Positions 39,888 to 48,144 of a DNA stretch of 64,000 nt are shown one piece after another. Each line of letters opens with the position of its first letter. The stretch's first letter is position 1. The notes under the pieces were generated by a model. That model was given only the letters and a program-made list of their open reading frames with translations. It did no database searches and was not told where the DNA came from. The DNA lies in the NCBI GenBank assembly GCA_020632955.1, contig JACKEO010000004.1, positions 62,001-126,000 of the forward strand. Direction: 5' to 3'. Origin of the DNA: Alphaproteobacteria bacterium (GTDB lineage Bacteria > Myxococcota_A > UBA796 > GCA-2862545). Position numbers and translations under genes: made by a program.

Positions 39888-41345
39888 ATGACCGAAGACG
39901 AGGACATCTCCACCCGGGGCTGGGCTCCGGTGACGGTGCGCGTGGCCACGACCCTGGTCACGGCCGGCGTGCACCTGGGCCCCGACGTGCTCCGTCACGC
40001 CCGCGACCACGTGTGGCTGCACCTGCCGCCCGACACGCCCGTGGACGTGGCCGTCGACCGCGCCGAGCCGCTCACGCTCGGCTTCGTCGCCCGTGCCTTC
40101 GGGCGCCCGGTGGTGCTCCCCTTCCCCGAGGACGCCGACCATCCCCTGCCGCTCACCTGGCGTCGGATGCTCCAGCACGATCTGTCGGAGAACGCCCGGC
40201 ACGTGCTGCGCATGCACCTCGCCGACGGCTTCCCGCTCGAGCAGGTGGCCGCCTGGGTGGGCGAGGACGCCCTGGCCCTCGAGGCCGCGCGGGAGGGCCT
40301 GCGCGAGGCCCTGCAGGCCGCCGCGCGCCAGGACGGTCGCGACCTCGAGAGCTGGAGCGGCGAGCGCCTCGACCACCTGCTGCACCGCCTCGTCGCCCTG
40401 CCCGCGGGTCCCGAGCCCCCCCTGCTGGAGGTGGTGGACGGCCTGCACCCCGAGCACACCGCCCGCAGCGTGCGCGCCGGACGGGCCTACAACCTGGTGC
40501 GCAAGGCGGGGATGAACCGCGCGGAGCTGGTGGCACCCCACGGCGCCAGCCGGCCGCGTGACCGTGTGCGCCTGCTCGTGCTGCACCTCCACCCCGCGGC
40601 GCGTCACCACCGCGCCACGCTCGCCGCCGAGCTCGGGTGCCGCACCTTCCCCATGCACGATGGCCTGCTCCTCGTGGACGCCGCCGACCTCGACGCCGTG
40701 CTCGAGGTGCTCCACCTCGCCGCCGAGGTGGAGGCACCGGGTCGCGACCACCTGCGCGGCGCCCTGGTGGAGGGTCCGGGCCGGTGGTCGCCCCACGGCC
40801 TGCTGGGTCCGCTCGCCACCGACGCGGCGGCCTCCGTGCGCGCGCTGCCCTGGGGCACGCTCCACGGCGCAGGCGAGCTGCCCGCGCCGCTGCCGGCGCC
40901 GCCCTCCGCGCGGTGGGTGTGGGCCAGCGTGGCCGCGCTGGGCCTGTGCACCGCCCTGCTCTCCCGGGCCGCCTTCGCACCCGACCCGCCCCCGGTCGAC
41001 CGTCCGCTGCTCGTCGAGACCACGCCCGCACGCCAGGGCTTCTGGCTGGGCTTCGACGTGGAGGAGGACGCCTACGTCGTCATCGTCCGCGAGCGCGCGC
41101 ACGCGCTGGACGTCGTGCTCGACAGCCGCCGCCCGGTCGACAAGATCCGCCACGCCACGGGCGACGGCAGCTACCGCCTGCACACCGTGGGCGACGCGGT
41201 GCTCGTGGCGTCGACGGCCCGGCCCGTGCCGGACCTGGACGGCCTCGTCGACGCCGTGGCGGCCGAGGACCTGCCCCTCGACGCCCTCGCGGCCCGGCTG
41301 CGCGCCGTGGACCCGAAGGCCGACGTGAGGCTGGCGCGACGCTGA
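39888..41345 (+). CDS. Sigma-like/HTH region fused through a membrane helix to a DUF4384-like domain
   Basis: A 485-residue protein. Residues about 97-145 (LSENARHVLRMHLADGFPLE, QVAAWVGED and the following helix) resemble sigma-70 region 4 helix-turn-helix sequence. A second cytoplasmic alpha/beta region (LLVLHLHPAARHHRATLAAE, LLLVDAADLDAVLEVL) follows, then one membrane helix (about 341-362) and a C-terminal domain like DUF4384 (GFWLGFDVEEDAYVVIVRER, AVLVASTARPVPDLDGLVDA) that would face the periplasm. This joins in one chain the parts encoded by separate genes at 51.2-52.4 kb. A transmembrane regulator is inferred. Confidence 0.55.
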   Translation: MTEDEDISTRGWAPVTVRVATTLVTAGVHLGPDVLRHARDHVWLHLPPDTPVDVAVDRAEPLTLGFVARAFGRPVVLPFPEDADHPLPLTWRRMLQHDLSENARHVLRMHLADGFPLEQVAAWVGEDALALEAAREGLREALQAAARQDGRDLESWSGERLDHLLHRLVALPAGPEPPLLEVVDGLHPEHTARSVRAGRAYNLVRKAGMNRAELVAPHGASRPRDRVRLLVLHLHPAARHHRATLAAELGCRTFPMHDGLLLVDAADLDAVLEVLHLAAEVEAPGRDHLRGALVEGPGRWSPHGLLGPLATDAAASVRALPWGTLHGAGELPAPLPAPPSARWVWASVAALGLCTALLSRAAFAPDPPPVDRPLLVETTPARQGFWLGFDVEEDAYVVIVRERAHALDVVLDSRRPVDKIRHATGDGSYRLHTVGDAVLVASTARPVPDLDGLVDAVAAEDLPLDALAARLRAVDPKADVRLARR

Positions 41346-41352
41346 CCACCGG

Positions 41353-42744
41353 TCAGGGGTGGAAGACCAGGCTCACCGCCAGCCCCAGGTCGCCCAGGGG
41401 GGTCGACAGGCCCCCGGTGACCACGCCGGAGGGCGCCGCCACCTGCACGTTCGCAGACCGGTAGGCCGTGTCGAGGGCGGCCTCGAGGCTCACCAGGTCG
41501 GCCGCGCGCCAGGCCACCCCGAGCCCGCCGCGCACGTAGGTGCCGTCGCGTGGGAAGCCGGTGACCGTGCCGTCGAGCGTGCCCGCGGGGTCGAGGAGGT
41601 CGGCGGTGCCCACGAGGGAGGTGGTGTCGGTCCACTGCCACCCGCCGAGGGCCGCTGCCCGCAGGACCACCCGACGGTGGACGGCGACCTCCAGCGCCAG
41701 CGGCAGCGCCAGGTCGATGCCCACCCCGCGCTGCGCCCGACCCTGGGCGACCGTGCCCGGCGCATCGGGGTCGACGAGCCACAGCACCACCCGGTGGTGC
41801 ACGTCCGCCCGCACGCGACCGCCGACGCGGATCTCCACCGGACCCGCTGTCACGTGCCCCAGGAGCAGCAGCGTGCCGTCCACGGCCAGGTCCACCCCGC
41901 CCGGGTCGAGCAGCTCGGTGCGGCGCTCCGCCGCGCCCACGGGTGCCTCCCTGCGCGCGAGCACGGACGGACCCCCGGCGGCCAGGCCCACGCGCGCCCA
42001 CGCACGGAAGGCGCTGCGCGGCCCCGTGGGACGTAGACCGTCGACCACCACCGCAGGCTGCCAGCGCAGCCGGTTCGCCTGCGGCCCGCCCGCCCCGTCG
42101 GGCGTGAAGCCCTCCAGCACCACCACGCCGGGCAGCTCGCCTTCCGTGACGGCCAGGTCCTCCTCTCCGGCCAGCTCCACGTGCAGATCGGTGTGTCCGC
42201 CTCGCGGGTCGTGGAGCGTGGTGCCCAGTCGCGCCCCCAGCGACCACGTCCGCCGCCGGGACCAGAGGGCCGGCTCCTCGTCGGGACCGAGCTCGGCCTG
42301 CGTCGTCAGCGCACCCGCCTCCCAGCCCCGCGGGCTCGACGCGAAGGCGCCGTCGAACCAGACACCGCCGCCCACGTCGACCGTGCCCGTCACGGGCGCG
42401 CCGTAGGCCACGTGGAGCACGGCCCGGTCCGCGTCGTCGCGCGTCAGTGTCGAGGTGGGGCCCGACACGGACCCCGAGCGGGTGCCCGCGCCCGACCGGT
42501 GCCAGCCGCCGTGCACGCCCAGCGCACCCGGGCCCCAGGTCACGGTGGCCCCGGCCGACAGCACGGTCTCCGGCGCCCGCAGGGCCAGGAAGGTGTAGAC
42601 CGCCGTCTCCTCGGTCCCGGCGAGACGGGCGGGCTGCACCACCAGATCGAGCGGCCGACGGAAGAGCTGGAAGGAGGCCTCGCCCCGCAGCGAGGTGGGA
42701 TCCGCCTGGGCCAGGGAGAGCAGCGCGAGGAAGAGCATGGGCAC
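41353..42744 (-). CDS. Outer-membrane beta-barrel-like protein
   Basis: A protein of about 463 residues with a very short signal (MPMLFLALLSLAQA, cleavage after AQA). Its mature part is a series of alternating amphipathic strands with Gly and aromatic turns (GVHGGWHRSGAG, TVDVGGGVWFDGAF, TWSLGARLGTTLHD, LGLAVSLVFHP), typical of a porin-like outer-membrane barrel. Either GTG at 42744 or ATG at 42738 may be the start; neither has a strong ribosome site, and TAGGCT lies upstream. It ends 7 bases from the convergent gene. Function unknown. Confidence 0.65.
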   Translation of the reverse strand: MPMLFLALLSLAQADPTSLRGEASFQLFRRPLDLVVQPARLAGTEETAVYTFLALRAPETVLSAGATVTWGPGALGVHGGWHRSGAGTRSGSVSGPTSTLTRDDADRAVLHVAYGAPVTGTVDVGGGVWFDGAFASSPRGWEAGALTTQAELGPDEEPALWSRRRTWSLGARLGTTLHDPRGGHTDLHVELAGEEDLAVTEGELPGVVVLEGFTPDGAGGPQANRLRWQPAVVVDGLRPTGPRSAFRAWARVGLAAGGPSVLARREAPVGAAERRTELLDPGGVDLAVDGTLLLLGHVTAGPVEIRVGGRVRADVHHRVVLWLVDPDAPGTVAQGRAQRGVGIDLALPLALEVAVHRRVVLRAAALGGWQWTDTTSLVGTADLLDPAGTLDGTVTGFPRDGTYVRGGLGVAWRAADLVSLEAALDTAYRSANVQVAAPSGVVTGGLSTPLGDLGLAVSLVFHP

Positions 42745-42862
42745 CGGACGTGGGCGAGGACCGAGCCTACCCGTCCGCGCCCCTGGGCGCGTCGCTCATC
42801 CGGTCTCGGGAACCACCATGGCCGGTCCGAGGTCCCTGGCTGCACCCGCCCCGGAGGCCTCG

Positions 42863-43372
42863 ATGCGCCGCGCCCGTCCGTCCGCCCCTCCCCGCCTCGA
42901 CCTCCTGCCGGTGATGAACCTCGTCACCCTGCTCATCCCGTTCCTGCTGGCCTCGGCGCAGTTCGTGGAGCTGGCCGTGGTCGACACCACGCTGCCCGCC
43001 CTCGTGGTCGACCCCGTCCACGACGACGAGCGTCTCGACCTGACCGTGCTCGTGCACGACGGGGGCTACAGGCTCACCACGCGGGACGGGTTCGGGGGGC
43101 CCGAGCCCCGCCACGTCGACCTCCCCTGCCTGGCCCCCACCTGCCCCGGCGCCGGCGCGTACGACACCACGGCGCTCACCGCGCAGCTCGCCGAGATCAA
43201 GGACCGACACCCGGCCCACCGCGTGGTCAACGTGATCGCCACCGACGACGTCCCCTACGACGTGCTGCTCGCCACCCTCGACGCCACGCGCGAGGACCCG
43301 GCCGATCGGGACACCCACGGCCGCGCCCGACCCCTGTTCCCCCACCCCGTGATCGCCGCGGTGGTGAACTGA
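42863..43372 (+). CDS. ExbD/TolR-like biopolymer transport protein
   Basis: A 169-residue inner-membrane protein with the ExbD topology: short cytoplasmic N-terminus (MRRARPSAPPRLDLLPVMNL), one membrane helix (about 15-37, VMNLVTLLIPFLLASAQFVE), then a periplasmic domain ending NVIATDDVPYDVLLATLDAT, the usual position of the ExbD signature. ExbD works with ExbB in proton-driven energy transfer to outer-membrane machines. The functional Asp of the helix is shifted (LDLLPVMN), as in other Myxococcota ExbD. No ExbB/TolQ lies nearby, so it is an orphan here. GGAGG five bases before ATG. Confidence 0.75.
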   Translation: MRRARPSAPPRLDLLPVMNLVTLLIPFLLASAQFVELAVVDTTLPALVVDPVHDDERLDLTVLVHDGGYRLTTRDGFGGPEPRHVDLPCLAPTCPGAGAYDTTALTAQLAEIKDRHPAHRVVNVIATDDVPYDVLLATLDATREDPADRDTHGRARPLFPHPVIAAVVN

Positions 43373-44941
43373 TCAGCCCGTGGCAGACCCCGGCCGACCC
43401 CGTCGCGGACCGGTCTCCTCGTCCAGCACCTCCAGGCACTGCTGGTAGAGGAAGTTGGCCTGGGCGGGGTTGTCGCCGATGGCCACGATGCCCAGCTTCC
43501 CGTGCTGCGACAGCGCCCCGATGAGGTGGAAGACCACGCCGCGCTCGCTCGCCCCGTGGAAGTGCAGTCCGTGGAAGACCGCGATGTCCATGAGGTCCTC
43601 GGGCCGCAGGCCGACGTAGCGCTCCGACACCAGGTTGTCGGAGGCCAGGTAGTACTTGGCCCGCCCGGACTGGCTGTAGAACAGGCCGTCCTCGGGGTCG
43701 TAGGTGCCGTCGGTGAGGAACTTCAGCGTGAGGAAGGGGTGCGTGGTGCCCCCCTTGCGCAGGTTCACCTCGATGGCGTGGTGCTCCCAGCCGCCGTCGG
43801 GCGTGGGCACGCTCACGAAGTCGATGCCGAAGCGCCCGATCACGCCGCGGTCGGCGAGCACCGAGGCGATGTGGGCCGCGTCGCGCTGGATGGTGAGCCG
43901 GTAGGCGTCGGCCGCCGGGAAGCGTGCGCCCAGGAAGACCTGCCCCGTGGGCCCGCCGAGCACCTGGTCGTGGGTGGAGATCACCTGCGGCAGGCCCATC
44001 GCGTTCACCCGGCACTGTGCCGACGGCGACGCGGTGGCGCCCTCCACCCAGGCCTCCACCACCCCGCCCATCTCGGAGAACTTCGCGGCGTAGCCCTCCC
44101 AGGTCTCGTGCGGGGACTCGAAGGTGAGCGCGGTGGGCAGCACGTCGGCGATGCGGCGCGCCACCTCGGCCTCGCTGCCCGAGGCGTCCCACGCCGCCGT
44201 GCGGATCGTGGCGTTGCCCTCGCCCGAGAAGCCCTCGTTCAGCTTCACCACCGCCTTGCGGAGGTGGGGGTTCGCCCGCTGCAGGGCTGCCAGGGCCCGC
44301 GCCACGTCGTCGACGCCGCCGAGCCGCTCGAAGCCAGGCGGGAAGCGCACGCCGGCCTCCCGGAAGATCTCGCGGCAGCCGGACTTCGTGCCGAGGTCGT
44401 GCAGGGAGGGGTCGACGCTGTTCAGCGGGATGCCGAGCCGCACCGCGAGGGTGCGTTCCCGGTCGGTGGAGTTGAAGCACACGAGGTGGGCCGCGTGCGC
44501 GTCGATGATCTCACCGCGGATCTGGTCGAGCAGGCGGGGGCGCGCGAGGATCTTCGCGGTGAGCGGCGCGTTGCTGCCGTCGCTGCAGTGCAGGAGGGTG
44601 AGGCGCCGACGGGCATGGGCCGGCGGCACCCCGGGCAGCATCGACAGGTAGTAGTCGACGATGATCGGGTGGATGGCCTGGCTGGTCACGAAGACGACCT
44701 TCGTCCTGGGCTGCTTGAGCAGCATCAGGTTGACCAGCATCCGCTCCTCGTAGTGCGGCACGCCCGCGATCTTGTCGAGCTCGCGCTGGTCGAGCGACAG
44801 CGACGGCACCACCACCACCGTCTGGGGCGTGCGCGGGTAGGTCGACAGCCTCAGGTAGAGCTCGCGCGCCCCCGCCTGCAGCTGCTCGTAGGCAGCCAGC
44901 TCGGCGGCACTCCCGGGTTCGGGCCAGCGGAGGTCGTCCAC
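43373..44941 (-). CDS. PGM1-like ATP-grasp ligase
   Basis: A 522-residue protein similar to the ATP-grasp peptide-ligase group named after PGM1 of pheganomycin biosynthesis. The pre-ATP-grasp region (TVVVVPSLSLDQRELDKIAG, HYEERMLVNLMLLKQPRTKV, AIHPIIVDYYLSMLPGVPP) is followed by the ATP-grasp core: KSGCREIFREAGVRFPPG, the nucleotide-binding KLNEGFSGEGNATIR, and metal-binding FGIDFVS and EVNLRKGGTTHPF. It should join a carboxylate to an amine using ATP; substrates unknown. GTG start with the hexamer TAGACT six bases upstream and no ribosome site, so the mRNA may be leaderless. No peptide cluster surrounds it. Confidence 0.75.
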   Translation of the reverse strand: MDDLRWPEPGSAAELAAYEQLQAGARELYLRLSTYPRTPQTVVVVPSLSLDQRELDKIAGVPHYEERMLVNLMLLKQPRTKVVFVTSQAIHPIIVDYYLSMLPGVPPAHARRRLTLLHCSDGSNAPLTAKILARPRLLDQIRGEIIDAHAAHLVCFNSTDRERTLAVRLGIPLNSVDPSLHDLGTKSGCREIFREAGVRFPPGFERLGGVDDVARALAALQRANPHLRKAVVKLNEGFSGEGNATIRTAAWDASGSEAEVARRIADVLPTALTFESPHETWEGYAAKFSEMGGVVEAWVEGATASPSAQCRVNAMGLPQVISTHDQVLGGPTGQVFLGARFPAADAYRLTIQRDAAHIASVLADRGVIGRFGIDFVSVPTPDGGWEHHAIEVNLRKGGTTHPFLTLKFLTDGTYDPEDGLFYSQSGRAKYYLASDNLVSERYVGLRPEDLMDIAVFHGLHFHGASERGVVFHLIGALSQHGKLGIVAIGDNPAQANFLYQQCLEVLDEETGPRRGRPGSATG

Positions 44942-44947
44942 GGCGGG

Positions 44948-44953
44948 AGTCTA
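44948..44953 (-). promoter_or_regulatory. Candidate -10 element for the leaderless ATP-grasp gene
   Basis: TAGACT on the minus strand, then exactly six bases (CCCGCC) and the GTG start. No Shine-Dalgarno sequence intervenes. Confidence 0.45.
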
Positions 44954-44998
44954 GCCCACGCCCCCGCGCGGTCCCGGCGGAACGGAGCGGAAGTCCAC

Positions 44999-45054
44999 GG
45001 CCGCTGTGCGTCCGCAGCGGCCGGGCGCCCGGTACACGAGGGGTCGACCCCTCG
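44999..45054. promoter_or_regulatory. Three palindromes between divergent ATP-grasp and Uma2 genes
   Basis: GGCCGCTG (44999-45006) pairs with CAGCGGCC (45015-45022); CCGGGCGCCCGG (45021-45032) is a 12-bp palindrome; CGAGGGGTCGACCCCTCG (45037-45054) is a perfect 18-bp palindrome ending ten bases before the Uma2 candidate -10. Operators of a dimeric regulator or stem-loops are possible. Confidence 0.5.
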
Positions 45055-45064
45055 CAGGACGGAG

Positions 45065-45070
45065 TACGAT
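45065..45070 (+). promoter_or_regulatory. Candidate -10 element for leaderless Uma2 gene 3
   Basis: TACGAT, then exactly six bases (GTGGGC) and the ATG. Same layout as at Uma2 genes 2 and 4. Confidence 0.5.
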
Positions 45071-45076
45071 GTGGGC

Positions 45077-45613
45077 ATGGTCGCCGTCGGAAGCCAGTTC
45101 GTCACCGAGGAGGAGTACCTGTCGTGGCCGCCCGGCCACGAACGGCGGGAGCTGCTCGACGGCGAGGTGCTGGTGAGCCCGTCGTGCTCCTTCCAGCACC
45201 AGCAGGTCGTGCGGCGCCTCGCCCTGCGCCTCCAGGCCTGGTGCGAGACGCACCCGCCCCACCAGCTCGCCTTCGCGCCGCTCGACATCCGCTTCGGTCC
45301 CGGGAGGATCCTCCAGCCCGATCTCGTCGTCCTCCCGCACACCCTGCCCGACCACACACCCACGCCCATCACCCTGTTGCCCGCGCTGTGTGTCGAGGTG
45401 CTGTCGGCCGACGTCCGCTACGACCGCCACACGAAGCGCCTCGTCTACGCCGAGGCCGGTCTCGCCGAGTACTGGGTGGTCGACCCGATGGCCGGGGTGG
45501 AGGTCTTCACCGGACAAGGCCTGCGAGCGCGCAGGCTGGTCACCGACCGCCTCGTCTCGGCCACCCTCCCGGAGCTGGAGATCGACCTCGCCGGCCTTCG
45601 CCCGGGCACCTGA
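45077..45613 (+). CDS. Uma2 family PD-(D/E)XK nuclease-like protein 3
   Basis: A 178-residue Uma2 protein: RRELLDGEVLVSPSCSFQHQ, LQAWCETHPPHQLAFAPLDI, GRILQPDLVVLPH, ALCVEVLSADVRYDRHTKRL and YAEAGLAEYWVVDPMAGVEV carry the conserved Asp, Glu, Lys and VDP positions. It is closest to the fourth copy (shared WCETHPPH, PALCVE, YDRHTKRLVY), so these two are recent duplicates. The ATG has no Shine-Dalgarno; TACGAT sits six bases upstream, and an 18-bp palindrome lies just before that. Role unknown. Confidence 0.85.
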   Translation: MVAVGSQFVTEEEYLSWPPGHERRELLDGEVLVSPSCSFQHQQVVRRLALRLQAWCETHPPHQLAFAPLDIRFGPGRILQPDLVVLPHTLPDHTPTPITLLPALCVEVLSADVRYDRHTKRLVYAEAGLAEYWVVDPMAGVEVFTGQGLRARRLVTDRLVSATLPELEIDLAGLRPGT

Positions 45614-45668
45614 GCCCGACGCCCCCGCGCGCCACCCCGTCGGGATAGGTCTGCCGGCCGGAGGTCCC

Positions 45669-46331
45669 ATGCCCGAGCTCGTGCTGCAGTCGAACACGCC
45701 CGATGGCACCGGCCTGCGCAGGCTCACCTTCGACCGGGCGCTTCCGGGCCACACCACCCCGGGCCAGTTCGTCACCGTGCACGTGGAGGGCCACAAGCCG
45801 GCCTACTTCGCGCTGGCCTCCAGCCCCGGCGCGCCGGTCGAGCTGCTGGTGAAGGTGCAGGGCGACGCCGCCGAGACCCTGGCCGACACGCCGGCGGGCA
45901 GCGTGATCGAGGTCAGCGAGCCGATCGGGCACGGCTTCCCCGTCGACCCCGACGACACCCGTCCCCTGCTGCTGCTCGCCACGGGCTCCGGCCTGTCGGC
46001 GGTGAAGCCGGTCATCGACGCCGAGCTCGCGCGCGGGCTGCCCCGCGAGGTCACCCTGCTCTACGGGGTCTACACCCCCGAGCACGTCTCCTTCCCCGAG
46101 CGCCTGAAGGCCTGGCGCGCGGCCGGCGTGCGTGCCCACGTGGTGGTCAGCGAGGACGTGCCCGACTGGGACGGCCTCACCGGCTTCGTGCAGCAGGCGG
46201 CGCAGGCGCTCGGCTTCGTGAAGCCGGGCAACGTGGTGGTGCTCTGCGGCTACAAGGCGATGGTCGACGAGGCCAAGGCCCTGTGGCTGGCGGCCGGGGC
46301 GCGCGGCGAGGACCTGCTCACCAACTTCTGA
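45669..46331 (+). CDS. FAD/NAD(P)-binding ferredoxin-reductase-like protein
   Basis: A 220-residue flavoprotein of the ferredoxin-NADP reductase fold without a ferredoxin domain. FAD-binding strands include GHTTPGQFVTVHV and KPAYFALASSPG (the RxYS/T position is YFALASS), followed by VSEPIGHGFPVD; the NAD(P) half shows LLLATGSGLSAVKPVID, VTLLYGVYTPEHVSFPERLK and VVLCGYKAMVDEAKALW. Such single-chain reductases pass electrons from NAD(P)H to a partner not seen here. GGAGG precedes the ATG. Confidence 0.85.
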   Translation: MPELVLQSNTPDGTGLRRLTFDRALPGHTTPGQFVTVHVEGHKPAYFALASSPGAPVELLVKVQGDAAETLADTPAGSVIEVSEPIGHGFPVDPDDTRPLLLLATGSGLSAVKPVIDAELARGLPREVTLLYGVYTPEHVSFPERLKAWRAAGVRAHVVVSEDVPDWDGLTGFVQQAAQALGFVKPGNVVVLCGYKAMVDEAKALWLAAGARGEDLLTNF

Positions 46332-46347
46332 GACCCTCGGGGGCCGG

Positions 46348-48144
46348 ATGCCCACGCCCACCGCGCTCCGACCCCCGCGCGAGGAACCCGAGCCCGGCAC
46401 GCCCGCATCGGGCCGGTGGATCGCCCTCGCCCTCGTCGTCGCCGCCCCGATGGGCCTGGCCACCGTACCCACCGCGCGCTTCGCGCTGGACGACTGGTTC
46501 CAGCTCGCCGTGGCGCGCGGGAGCGTGGGCCCTGCCCAGGGCGTGGCGGCCACGGCCCCCTTCGACCTCTTCCGCTTCTCCTCCGGCGACCCCGACGCGA
46601 ACGCGGAGGCGATGGCCCAGGGCCTGGTTCCCTGGTTCACCGACCCGGCGTGGAAGCTGTCGCTGTGGCGTCCGCTCGCGAGCGCGCTCCACACCCTCGA
46701 CCTCCACCTCTTCGGCCTCGACCCCACCGCGGCCGCGCTCCACTCGCTCGCCTGGTACGTGCTGCTCTGCGGCCTCGTCGCCTCGCTCTACCAGCAGCTC
46801 CTGCCGGGACGGGTGGGCGGGATCGCCGGGCTGCTCTTCGCGGTGGCCGCACCCCACCACCAGGCCGTGGCGTGGGGTCCGGCCCGCAACGCGCTGATCA
46901 CGGCCGCCCTCGGCGCCGCCGCCCTCGTGGCCCACCACCGCGCGCACGTCGCCGGGTGGCGCGCGGGTCGCCCGCTCGCGTGGACGCTGCTCGCGCTGGC
47001 CCTCCTCGGCGGGGAGGCCGCGCTCGGCATGGCCGCGATGCTCCTGGCCCACGTGGCCGTGCACGGCGGACCCGGCTGGCGCGCGCGCGTGCGGTCCGGT
47101 GCGCCCTACGTGGCGATCACGCTGGTGTGGCTCGGGGCCTACGTGGCCCAGGGCCACGGCACGGCCCGCTCCGGCGCCTACGTCAACCCCCTGGACCACC
47201 CGATCGCCTTCGCGCTGGAGGTGCCCACGCGCCTGGCCGCGTCGATGGCCGTGCTGCTCGTGGGCGCGCCCGCGGAGCTCTGGTTCTTCGCCCCCGCCAG
47301 CCACCTCCCCCTGGCGCTGCTCGGCCTGGTGGCCACGGGCCTCGGCGCGGTCTGGGGCGGCCGGGTGTGGCGTCGCCAGGCACCCGGGACGCAGCACCAC
47401 CTGACCTGGCTCGCCCTCGGCGCCCTCGCCGCCCTCGTGCCCCAGCTCGCCGGCCAGCTCGGGCCACGCAGCTACGTCATCCCCACGCTCGGCTCCTGCG
47501 CGTGGATCGCGGTGGTCCTCGCCGACGCGCGCCTGCCTCGGTCGGGCGGTGCGGCGGGACGGGTCGCCGCCGGCCTGCTGGCCCTGCCCCACGTGGTGCT
47601 CGCGCCGCTGGTGTGGGTGGGCGCGAGCGCCTTCTACGCGCGCCTGCTCGACGACACCGAGGTACGCTTCGCCGAGCTCGGCCTGGACGATCCCGGGTCG
47701 GCCTCGCGCTCGCTGGTGGTGCTCACGGCACCCGATGCGCTCGTCGGCTTCTACGTGCCCTTCCGCTTCGCCGCCCTGCACGGGGCCACGCTGCCCGGAT
47801 GGCGGGCGGTGTCCTTCGCGGCCTGCGACCACCGGCTCCACGTCACCGGCGAGCGCAGCCTGGAGCTCGAGCTGCGCGGCGGGCGCCTGTTCGACACCGG
47901 CTTCGAGCAGGTGCTGCGCGACCCCACCGAGGCGATGCCCGTGGGTCACGCGGTGCGGCTGCCCGACCTGGAGGTCCGGGTGCTCGCCACGGACGTCGAC
48001 GGTCGACCCCTGCGGCTGGGCCTCACGCTGGCGCGCCCGCTCGAGGACGTGGAGCTCTGGGCGTGGACCGACGGCGCCATGCAGCGCCTCGCGGTGCCGG
48101 CGATCGGCACCCCGCTGGACCTCAGGTGGACCGCCCGGCCCTGA
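46348..48144 (+). CDS. Polytopic membrane protein, possible GT-C glycosyltransferase
   Basis: A 598-residue inner-membrane protein with about ten hydrophobic segments (e.g. WIALALVVAAPMGLATV, YVLLCGLVASLY, TLLALALLGGEAALGMAAML, LALLGLVATGLGAVWGG) and a soluble C-terminal domain (from ~450). The first loop contains RFALDDWFQLAV, an Asp-Asp motif positioned like that of lipid-linked GT-C mannosyltransferases such as PMT/TMTC, with WRPLASALHTLDLHLFG after it. Sugar transfer from a polyprenyl donor is a reasonable guess, not a firm call. The start lies 16 bases after the reductase stop. Confidence 0.6.
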   Translation: MPTPTALRPPREEPEPGTPASGRWIALALVVAAPMGLATVPTARFALDDWFQLAVARGSVGPAQGVAATAPFDLFRFSSGDPDANAEAMAQGLVPWFTDPAWKLSLWRPLASALHTLDLHLFGLDPTAAALHSLAWYVLLCGLVASLYQQLLPGRVGGIAGLLFAVAAPHHQAVAWGPARNALITAALGAAALVAHHRAHVAGWRAGRPLAWTLLALALLGGEAALGMAAMLLAHVAVHGGPGWRARVRSGAPYVAITLVWLGAYVAQGHGTARSGAYVNPLDHPIAFALEVPTRLAASMAVLLVGAPAELWFFAPASHLPLALLGLVATGLGAVWGGRVWRRQAPGTQHHLTWLALGALAALVPQLAGQLGPRSYVIPTLGSCAWIAVVLADARLPRSGGAAGRVAAGLLALPHVVLAPLVWVGASAFYARLLDDTEVRFAELGLDDPGSASRSLVVLTAPDALVGFYVPFRFAALHGATLPGWRAVSFAACDHRLHVTGERSLELELRGGRLFDTGFEQVLRDPTEAMPVGHAVRLPDLEVRVLATDVDGRPLRLGLTLARPLEDVELWAWTDGAMQRLAVPAIGTPLDLRWTARP

